From assembly GCA_030425945.1 (NCBI GenBank), contig JAUHZL010000067.1:1-10110 (forward strand): a stretch of DNA of 10,110 bases. Reading direction: 5' to 3'. The notes under the pieces are model-generated. The model had not been told where the DNA came from. It saw only the letters and a list, made by a program, of their open reading frames with translations, and ran no database searches. Numbering within the stretch: position 1 is the first letter of the stretch; each line of letters opens with the position of its first letter. Shown here piece by piece: positions 4,192 through 10,110 of the stretch. Both the position numbers and the translations under genes were made by a program. The stretch comes from Alphaproteobacteria bacterium. GTDB lineage: Bacteria > Pseudomonadota > Alphaproteobacteria > Rhodobacterales > Rhodobacteraceae.

Positions 4192-6747
4192 ATGTCCCGC
4201 TACGAGCCCCAGGCGGTCGAGAAGAAATGGCAGGAGGCATGGCAGAACGCCGGGACCTTCACCGCCGTCGCGGACCCCGCCAAGCCGAAATACTACGTGC
4301 TGGAGATGTTCCCGTACCCGTCGGGCCGTATCCACATCGGCCATGTCCGGAACTACACGATGGGGGACGTGGTCGCGCGCTACAAGCGGTCGGCCGGCCA
4401 CGCGGTCCTGCACCCGATGGGCTGGGACGCCTTCGGGATGCCCGCCGAGAACGCCGCGATGGAACAGGGCGGACACCCGAAGGACTGGACCTACGGCAAC
4501 ATCGCGGTGATGCGCGACCAGATGAAACCGCTGGGCCTGTCGATCGACTGGAGCCGCGAGTTCGCCACCTGCGACCCGGAGTATTACGGCCAGCAGCAGG
4601 CGCTGTTCCTCGACATGCTCGACAAGGGCCTCGTCTACCGCAAGAACGCGGTGGTGAACTGGGACCCGGTCGACATGACCGTTCTGGCGAACGAACAGGT
4701 GATCGACGGCAAGGGCTGGCGCTCGGGCGCCGAGGTCGAGCGCCGCGAACTGACCCAGTGGTTCTTCAAGATCTCGGACATGGCGGGCGACCTGCTCGAC
4801 GCGCTCGACGGGCTCGACGACTGGCCCGCCAAGGTCAAGCTGATGCAGGCGAACTGGATCGGGCGCTCGCGCGGGCTGCAATTCGCGTGGGAATTGACCG
4901 CGCCGGTTCACGGCCACGACCGGATCGAGGTCTACACCACCCGCCCCGACACGTTGATGGGGGCCTCGTTCCTCGGGATTTCGCCGGATCATCCGCTGAC
5001 CCGCGCGCTGGAAGCCGACAATCCCGACCTCGCGGCCGCGGTCGCGCAGATGCGCAAGGGCGGCACCACCGAGGAAGCGCTGGAAAAGGCCGAGAAGCTG
5101 GGCTTCGACACCGGCCTCATGGTGCGGCACCCGCTGAACCCGGACTGGGAACTGCCCGTCTGGGTCGCGAACTTCATCCTGATGGACTACGGCACCGGCG
5201 CGATCTTCGCCTGCCCGGCCCATGACCAGCGCGACCTCGACTTCTGCCGCAAGTACGACCTGCCGGTGACCGACACCTTCGTGGCGCTCGACGATCCGCA
5301 GCCGGTGGGCAAGACCGCCTTCGTGCCGCCGAAGACCGAGAAGGTGAAGTGGCTGAACCATTTCGCCGGGCTCGACGTGGCCACCGGCGAAGAGGCCATC
5401 GACGCCACCATCGACCACATGGAGCGCAAGGGCCTCGGCACCGGGGTCACCAAGTACCGCCTGCGCGACTGGGGTCTCAGCCGCCAGCGCTACTGGGGCT
5501 GCCCGATTCCCGTTGTGCATTGCGCCGACTGCGGCGTGGTTCCGGAGAAGAAAGAGAATCTGCCCATCGAACTGCCCGACGACGTCAGCTTCGACGTGCC
5601 CGGCAACCCGCTCGACCGGCACCCGACCTGGCGCGACTGCGCCTGCCCGTCCTGCGGCAAGCCCGCGAAGCGCGAAACCGACACGATGGACACCTTCGTC
5701 GATTCGTCGTGGTACTTCGCGCGCTTCACCGCGCCGCGCGCCACCACGCCGACCGATCCGGAGGAGGTGCGCTACTGGATGAACGTCGATCAGTACATCG
5801 GCGGCATCGAGCACGCGATTCTCCACCTGCTCTATTCGCGCTTCTTCGCGCGGGCGATGCACCTGACCGGCCACCTGCCCGAATCCGCGACCGAGCCGTT
5901 CAACGCCCTTTTCACCCAGGGCATGGTCACGCACGCGATCTTCCAGACCCGCGACGACAAGGACCGCCCGGTCTACCACTTCCCCGAGGACGTCGAGCTG
6001 CGCGACGGGCGCGGCTTCCTGAAGGACGGCACCGAGGTCGAGATCATCCCCTCGGCCAAGATGTCGAAGTCGAAGAAGAACGTGGTCGACCCGGTGCGGA
6101 TCATCCGTGACTTCGGGGCCGATACCGCGCGCTGGTTCGTGCTGTCCGATTCGCCGCCCGACCGGGACGTCGAATGGACCGAGGCCGGGGCCGAGGCCGC
6201 CAACAAGCACCTCAACCGGGTCTGGCGGCTGGCCGGCGACATCGCCGCGCTGGAGGGCGCGCCGACCGAGGCCGACGCGACGCTGCTGCGCGAGATGCAC
6301 AAGACGATCTTCGACGTCACCGGCGGCATCGACTCGTTCGGCTTCAACGCCGCCATTGCCAAGCTCTATGCCTTCACGACCACGCTGGCGAAATCGTCCG
6401 CCGGGGCGGAGGCGAAGCGCACCGCCATGCGGGCCCTCGCCCAACTTATGTCGCCGATGACGCCGCACCTTGCCGAGGAAATCTGGCAGATGCTCGGCGG
6501 CGAGGGCCTGATCGCCGACGCGCCCTGGCCGGTCGCGGACCCCGCGATGCTGGTCGAGGACACCGTGACCCTGCCGATCCAGGTCAACGGCAAGCGCCGC
6601 TCCGAGATCACCGTGCCGAAGGACATGCCGAAGGAAGAGGTTGAAAAGCTGGTGCTGGCCGAGGAAGCTGTCGCCAAGGCGCTGGCCGGTGGCCAGCCGA
6701 AGAAGCTGATCGTGGTACCGGGGCGCATCGTCAATGTCGTCATCTGA
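4192..6747 (+). CDS. leuS: Leucyl-tRNA synthetase (leucine--tRNA ligase)
   Basis: LeuRS charges tRNA-Leu with leucine using ATP in the cytoplasm and edits mischarged products. With the ATG at 4192 it has 851 residues, normal for bacterial LeuRS. Landmarks in order: FPYPSGRIHIGH with HIGH at 48-51; the CP1 editing domain with the threonine-rich TTRPDT at 249-254 and HDQRD at 344-348, where D345 matches the editing aspartate of the E. coli enzyme; zinc-site cysteines C444, C447, C485 and C488; AKMSKSKK with KMSKS at 623-627; and a C-terminal domain ending in KLIVVPGRIVNVVI. AGAGG at 4181-4185 is 6 bp before the start. A TTG at 4171 in frame is less likely because it lies in the terminator tail. 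lptE begins inside the last codons. Confidence 0.97.
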   Translation: MSRYEPQAVEKKWQEAWQNAGTFTAVADPAKPKYYVLEMFPYPSGRIHIGHVRNYTMGDVVARYKRSAGHAVLHPMGWDAFGMPAENAAMEQGGHPKDWTYGNIAVMRDQMKPLGLSIDWSREFATCDPEYYGQQQALFLDMLDKGLVYRKNAVVNWDPVDMTVLANEQVIDGKGWRSGAEVERRELTQWFFKISDMAGDLLDALDGLDDWPAKVKLMQANWIGRSRGLQFAWELTAPVHGHDRIEVYTTRPDTLMGASFLGISPDHPLTRALEADNPDLAAAVAQMRKGGTTEEALEKAEKLGFDTGLMVRHPLNPDWELPVWVANFILMDYGTGAIFACPAHDQRDLDFCRKYDLPVTDTFVALDDPQPVGKTAFVPPKTEKVKWLNHFAGLDVATGEEAIDATIDHMERKGLGTGVTKYRLRDWGLSRQRYWGCPIPVVHCADCGVVPEKKENLPIELPDDVSFDVPGNPLDRHPTWRDCACPSCGKPAKRETDTMDTFVDSSWYFARFTAPRATTPTDPEEVRYWMNVDQYIGGIEHAILHLLYSRFFARAMHLTGHLPESATEPFNALFTQGMVTHAIFQTRDDKDRPVYHFPEDVELRDGRGFLKDGTEVEIIPSAKMSKSKKNVVDPVRIIRDFGADTARWFVLSDSPPDRDVEWTEAGAEAANKHLNRVWRLAGDIAALEGAPTEADATLLREMHKTIFDVTGGIDSFGFNAAIAKLYAFTTTLAKSSAGAEAKRTAMRALAQLMSPMTPHLAEEIWQMLGGEGLIADAPWPVADPAMLVEDTVTLPIQVNGKRRSEITVPKDMPKEEVEKLVLAEEAVAKALAGGQPKKLIVVPGRIVNVVI

Positions 6748-7243
6748 TCGTCGCACCGTCCTGGGCCTGCTGGGCACCCTTCCGTTGCTGGCCGCCTGCG
6801 GGTTCTCGCCCGTCCATGCGCCGGGCACGGCTGCCCGCAGCCTGCGCGGTGGCGTGCTGGTCGATGAACCGGCGACGCGGGCCGAATTCGACCTCGTCCG
6901 CGCGGTCGAGGACCGGCTCGGGCGGGCCGACCAGCCGCTGTACGGCCTGCGGGTCGTGCAGGACGTCAGCAGCGACGCGCTGGCGGTGCAGGGCTCGGCG
7001 GCGGTGACGCGCTACAACCTCGTGGGCCGGGCCGACTACGTGCTGACCCGGCTGTCGACCGGCGAGGCCGTCGCGGCAGGCTCGGTGAACACCTTCACCT
7101 CGTACTCCGCGACCGCGTCCACGGTCGCCACGGCCTCGGCCGAGCGGGATGCCCGGCGGCGGCTGTCGATCGCGCTGGCCGACCTGATCGTGACCGACAT
7201 CCTGCTGACCCTGCCCGAGACCGACACCGTCCCCGGCACATGA
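6734..7243 (+). CDS. lptE: LPS-assembly lipoprotein LptE
   Basis: LptE is the outer-membrane lipoprotein that plugs the LptD barrel and helps deliver lipopolysaccharide to the cell surface. The 169-residue protein starts MSSSDRRTVLGLLGTLPLL and has a lipobox LAAC with lipidated C22, followed by GFSPVHAPG, the typical start of alphaproteobacterial LptE (CGFxPxY/H). The body is weakly conserved, as usual. The ending ARRRLSIALADLIVTDILLTL fits the C-terminal helix of the family. The ATG overlaps the leuS end by 14 bp and the stop overlaps the holA ATG (ATGA), so the three are probably translated from one message. GGGG at about 6720-6723 may serve as ribosome binding site. The leuS-lptE-holA order strongly supports the call. 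Confidence 0.88.
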   Translation: MSSSDRRTVLGLLGTLPLLAACGFSPVHAPGTAARSLRGGVLVDEPATRAEFDLVRAVEDRLGRADQPLYGLRVVQDVSSDALAVQGSAAVTRYNLVGRADYVLTRLSTGEAVAAGSVNTFTSYSATASTVATASAERDARRRLSIALADLIVTDILLTLPETDTVPGT

Positions 7244-8268
7244 AGCTCTCGGGCCGCGACCTGACCCGATTCATCGCCCGGCCCGAGCCGGACCGCGCCG
7301 GCCTGCTGCTTTATGGCGACGACGCGATGCGGGTGGCGCTGAAGCGGCAGGACCTGCTCAAGGCGCTGGTCGGTCCCAAGGCCGACGAGGAGATGCGCCT
7401 GACCCGGATGGGCGCGGGCGAGCTGCGCAAGTCCGCCGCCCCGGTGATCGACGCGCTCAAGGCGCGCGGCTTCTTCCCCGGCCCCTGCGCCGTCTTCGTC
7501 GAGGAGGCAGGCGATGCCGCCGCCGAGGCGCTGACGCTGGCGCTGACCGACTGGCGGCCGGGCGACGCGACCCTCGTCGTGACGGCGGGCGCGCTCGGCA
7601 AGACCTCGAAGCTGCGCAAGGCGTTCGAGAGCCATCCCAACGCCTATGCCGCCGCGATCTACGACGACCCGCCCGACCGCGCCGAGATCGAGGAGAGCCT
7701 GCGCAAGGGCGGCCTCGCCCAGATCCCGCGCGAGGCGATGGACGACCTGACGGCGCTCGCGACCCAGCTCGACCCCGGCGACTTCCGGCAACTGGTCGAG
7801 AAGATCGGTCTCTACAAGCTGAACGATCCCGCGCCGCTGACCCCGTCCGAGATCGCGGCGCTCGCCCCGGCCTCGACCGAAGCGGCGGTGGACGACATGA
7901 TCCATGCCGTCGCCGAGGCGCGGGCCGATGCCATTGCCCCGGTCATGGCCCGGCTGGCCGCGCAGGGCGTCGGTGCGGTGACCCTGTGCATCGCCGCGAC
8001 CCGGCATTTCCGCCAGCTCTACACCGCCGCCAGCGATCCGCGCGGCATCCAGCAAGGCATCGCCAACCAGCGCCCGCCGGTGTTCTGGAAGGCGCGCGAC
8101 CGGATGGCCCGGCAGGCACAGGCCTGGGGGGCCGAGCGTCTGGCGGCCGCGCTGGGGATGCTGACCGAGACCGATCTGACCTTGCGTTCCGCCGCCCGCG
8201 CGCCAGAGATGGCGCTGATGGAACGGACGCTGGTGCGTCTGGCGATGATGCCCCGCAGCCGGGGCTGA
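7240..8268 (+). CDS. holA: DNA polymerase III delta subunit
   Basis: HolA is the delta subunit of the clamp loader and opens the beta sliding clamp during chromosome replication. At 342 residues it has normal length. The N-terminal AAA-like fold is recognisable (GLLLYGDDAMRV, about 20-31) but lacks a Walker A lysine, as expected for delta, which does not hydrolyse ATP. LVVTAGALGKTSKLRKAFE around 110-128 and RKGGLAQIPREAMDDLTALATQLDPGDFRQLVEKIGLY span domains I and II. The C-terminal collar region contains RHFRQLY and RPPVFWKARDRMARQAQAW, typical of alphaproteobacterial HolA. The ATG overlaps the lptE TGA by 4 bp. The GST gene follows 11 bp downstream. Confidence 0.92.
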   Translation: MKLSGRDLTRFIARPEPDRAGLLLYGDDAMRVALKRQDLLKALVGPKADEEMRLTRMGAGELRKSAAPVIDALKARGFFPGPCAVFVEEAGDAAAEALTLALTDWRPGDATLVVTAGALGKTSKLRKAFESHPNAYAAAIYDDPPDRAEIEESLRKGGLAQIPREAMDDLTALATQLDPGDFRQLVEKIGLYKLNDPAPLTPSEIAALAPASTEAAVDDMIHAVAEARADAIAPVMARLAAQGVGAVTLCIAATRHFRQLYTAASDPRGIQQGIANQRPPVFWKARDRMARQAQAWGAERLAAALGMLTETDLTLRSAARAPEMALMERTLVRLAMMPRSRG

Positions 8269-8279
8269 GGGAGGTCGGC

Positions 8280-8873
8280 ATGGGATATCAGGTGATCGGG
8301 TCGGTCCGCAGCCGCGCGCTGCGCGTGTTGTGGATGCTGGAAGAAATCGGCGAGCCCTACGAGCACGTCAAGGCCGGTCCCCGCAGCCCGGAAGCGCTGG
8401 CGCTGAACCCGTCGGGCAAGATCCCGGTCCTGGTCGCCGACGGCGTGACGCTGACCGATTCGACCGCGATCCTGACCTATCTCGCGGACAAGCACGGCAA
8501 GCTGACGTTTCCTGCGGGCACGCTCGACCGCGCCCGGCAGGACGGGCTGACCCACCTCGCGCTCGACGAGATGGACGCGGTGCTCTGGACCGCGGCACGC
8601 CACAGCTTCGTTCTGCCCGAAGAGCACCGGATGCCCGAGATCAAGGGCCCCCTGCGCTGGGAGTTCGCCCGCACCTGCACCCGGCTGGCCGAGCGGCTGG
8701 GCGACGCGCCGTTCCTGATGGGCGAGACGATGACGATCGCCGACATCGTCACCGCGCATTGCCTGAGCTGGGCAATCAACGCCCATTTCCCGGTCGAGGC
8801 GCAGGGCCTCGTCGATTACGTCGACCGGATGAAGGCGCGCCCGGCATTTCAGCGCGCGGTCGCGTCCGCGTAG
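8280..8873 (+). CDS. Glutathione S-transferase family protein
   Basis: This 197-residue cytoplasmic protein has the two-part GST layout. The thioredoxin-like N-terminal half includes GSVRSRALRVLWMLEE at 7-22, NPSGKIPVL at 43-51 with the cis-proline P49, and TDSTAI at 59-64, where D60-S61 occupies the position that holds the gamma-glutamyl part of glutathione. The helical C-terminal half has GETMTIADIVTAH, the N-capping box of the family. A serine near residue 8 or 11 may be the thiol-activating residue; class and substrate cannot be fixed. The start is set by a strong GGGAGG at 8269-8274, 5 bp before the ATG, immediately after the holA stop. The 3' end overlaps the convergent flavoprotein gene by 25 bp. 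Confidence 0.88.
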   Translation: MGYQVIGSVRSRALRVLWMLEEIGEPYEHVKAGPRSPEALALNPSGKIPVLVADGVTLTDSTAILTYLADKHGKLTFPAGTLDRARQDGLTHLALDEMDAVLWTAARHSFVLPEEHRMPEIKGPLRWEFARTCTRLAERLGDAPFLMGETMTIADIVTAHCLSWAINAHFPVEAQGLVDYVDRMKARPAFQRAVASA

Positions 8874-10039
8874 CGCGCCGCCGCGTCGCCCGCCCATCGT
8901 CCCGTCGCGAAACAGGCGGTCAGCAGGTAGCCGCCCGTCGGCGCGTCCCAGTCCAGCATCTCGCCCGCGGCGAACACGCCCGGCCGGTCGCTCAGCATCA
9001 GCTCGGGCGTCAGCCGGGCGCGCGGCAGGCCGCCCGCGGTCGAGATTGCCTCGTCCATCGGGCGCGGGCCGTCATGGGCCAGCGGCACCGCCTTCAGCAG
9101 CGCGGCAAGCACGTCCGGATCGGCGGGAAGCGGGCGCAGCATCTCCAGCGCCAGCGCCCGCCGCACCCCGTCGAGGCGCAGCGTCTTGCGCAGGTGCTCG
9201 CCCAGCGAGGCCTTGCCGCGCGGCCGGGTCAGCCGCTGCACCAGCGCGGCGGTGTCGAGATCGGGGAACAGGTCCAGCAGCAGCGGCGCGCCGTCACGGA
9301 TCGCCGGGATCACGCTGTAGATGCCGCTGCCCTCCAGCCCGTGGCGCGACACGACGAACTCGCCCCGCGTGGTGATCGCGCCCGCCGACAGCGCCGCGCC
9401 CTTTACCGGGGACCCGAACAGCGGGGTCATGTGCGGAGACCACGCCACGCGCAGCCCGACATTCGACGGGCGGAACGGCGTCAGCGGGCCGCCCAGCCAC
9501 CCGGCCCAGACCCCGTCCGAGCCGAGGCGCGCCCAGCTTGCCCCGCCCAGCGCCAGCACCGTGACGCGCGGCGTGACGGTCCGCGCGCCCTCGGGCGTGT
9601 CGAACCGGGCCGCCGTGCCGTCCAGCCCGGTCAGCCGCCAGCGCGTCGCCAGCCGCACCCCCTGCCCCGCCAGCCGCGCCAGCCATGCCCGCAGCAGCGG
9701 CGAGGCCTTCATCGCCTCTGGAAAGACCCGGCCGGAGGTGCCGGTGAACACCGGCTGCCCGAGGTCGCGCGCCCAGTCCTGCACCGCCTGCGGCCCGAAG
9801 GCCGCCAGCATCGGCGCCAGCCAGTCGGCCCCCTCGGGGTAGGCGGCGACGAAGTCCGGCAGCGGCTCGGCCTTGGTCAGGTTCAGCCCGGACTTGCCCG
9901 CCATCAGGACCTTGCGCCCGGCGCTGGGCTTGGCCTCGGCCACCAGCACCGACAGGCCCGCCGCCGCCAGCCGCTCGGCGGCCATCAGCCCGGCCGGCCC
10001 GGCCCCCACCACCAGCGCCTGCGGTTGCATCTCGGTCAT
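8849..10039 (-). CDS. HI0933/TIGR03862-type NAD(P)/FAD-dependent oxidoreductase
   Basis: This 396-residue flavoprotein starts with a Rossmann FAD-binding fold: VVGAGPAGLMAAE with GAGPAG at 12-17, E35 for the ribose, then the family hallmark SAGRKVLMAGKSGLNLT at 39-55. TGTSGRVFPEAMKASPLL is also typical of the HI0933-like (BaiN/YhiN) group. The C-terminal GVFAAGEMLDWDAPTGGYLL completes the FAD site. I recall this branch as the uncharacterised PP_4765 family (TIGR03862); the natural substrate is unknown. AAGGGG at 10045-10050 on the minus strand lies 5 bp before the ATG, supporting this start over Met4. It faces the GST gene and overlaps its end by 25 bp, with no terminator between. Confidence 0.88.
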   Translation of the reverse strand: MTEMQPQALVVGAGPAGLMAAERLAAAGLSVLVAEAKPSAGRKVLMAGKSGLNLTKAEPLPDFVAAYPEGADWLAPMLAAFGPQAVQDWARDLGQPVFTGTSGRVFPEAMKASPLLRAWLARLAGQGVRLATRWRLTGLDGTAARFDTPEGARTVTPRVTVLALGGASWARLGSDGVWAGWLGGPLTPFRPSNVGLRVAWSPHMTPLFGSPVKGAALSAGAITTRGEFVVSRHGLEGSGIYSVIPAIRDGAPLLLDLFPDLDTAALVQRLTRPRGKASLGEHLRKTLRLDGVRRALALEMLRPLPADPDVLAALLKAVPLAHDGPRPMDEAISTAGGLPRARLTPELMLSDRPGVFAAGEMLDWDAPTGGYLLTACFATGRWAGDAAARYADATAR

Positions 10040-10087
10040 CGCGGCCCCTTGCCCTGTGCGCCCGTCGCGTCACCCTTAGCGCGGACC

Positions 10088-10110
10088 ATGACCGAGAACG
10101 ACCCGATCTG
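10088..10110 (+). CDS. Possible start of a divergent gene cut by the window edge
   Basis: An ATG at 10088 opens the frame MTENDPI and runs off the window. It lies 48 bp from the divergent flavoprotein start. The upstream GCGGACC is a poor ribosome binding site. Seven residues are too few to name a product; strong local coding density is the main reason to suspect a gene. Confidence 0.35.

Noticed and set aside
3517..6828. A 1103-codon open frame on the minus strand opposite leuS, the DUF3576 gene and the start of lptE
   Set aside because: It runs antisense to well-identified genes, is dominated by R, H, V, G and D as expected from the complement of GC-rich codons, and shows no recognisable domain.
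7036..8055. A 339-codon minus-strand frame opposite lptE and holA
   Set aside because: It has the same antisense composition artefact, and the plus-strand HolA reading is convincing.
7986..8279. An upstream extension of the GST frame inside holA
   Set aside because: The GST fold begins at MGYQVIGS (8280), which has a strong ribosome binding site; the upstream part is a shadow of holA.

Overview
The window reads as a GC-rich chromosomal segment from an alphaproteobacterium, most likely of the Rhodobacterales (Rhodobacter/Roseobacter group). The evidence is a Rhodobacter-type porin of about 300 residues, a DUF3576 lipoprotein next to leuS, a leuS-lptE-holA run, and a GTP cyclohydrolase II with a long, degenerate DHBP-synthase-like N-terminus. 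I see no mobile element, phage gene, CRISPR array, rRNA or tRNA. It is mostly housekeeping DNA with nearly gap-free coding.

Left part (1-2400). ribA (riboflavin synthesis) is followed on the same strand by a small L,D-transpeptidase-family protein whose GTG start overlaps the ribA stop (GTGA). Its 3' end runs 10 bp into a convergent YggS/PLPBP-family pyridoxal-phosphate-binding protein gene on the minus strand. A strong rho-independent terminator then separates yggS from the minus-strand porin upstream of it.

Centre (2397-4191). The outer-membrane porin has a good signal peptide and a terminal Phe. It differs visibly from its neighbours in base and codon use. A 268-bp divergent intergenic region (3333-3600) serves the porin on one side and a DUF3576 lipoprotein on the other. 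It holds a hairpin in the porin leader, three TGTGTCAYG copies, and a 17-bp palindrome that could compete for the Shine-Dalgarno region of the lipoprotein gene. The lipoprotein gene ends in a terminator hairpin only 22 bp before leuS, with an upstream segment able to form an alternative pairing.

Right part (4192-10110). leuS, lptE and holA are tightly coupled, with overlaps of 14 bp and 4 bp. A glutathione S-transferase-like gene follows 11 bp later with a strong ribosome binding site. These four plus-strand genes probably form one transcription unit joining translation, LPS export, DNA replication and a small redox/detoxification enzyme. The GST gene overlaps by 25 bp the 3' end of a convergent HI0933/TIGR03862-type flavoprotein gene. 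A possible further plus-strand gene begins at 10088 and is cut by the window edge.

I found no convincing undescribed multi-gene system. The best leads are the degenerate RibB-like half of RibA and two candidate RNA-structure switches, one before the DUF3576 gene and one before leuS. Both switches come from hand pairing in GC-rich DNA and need folding and conservation tests.
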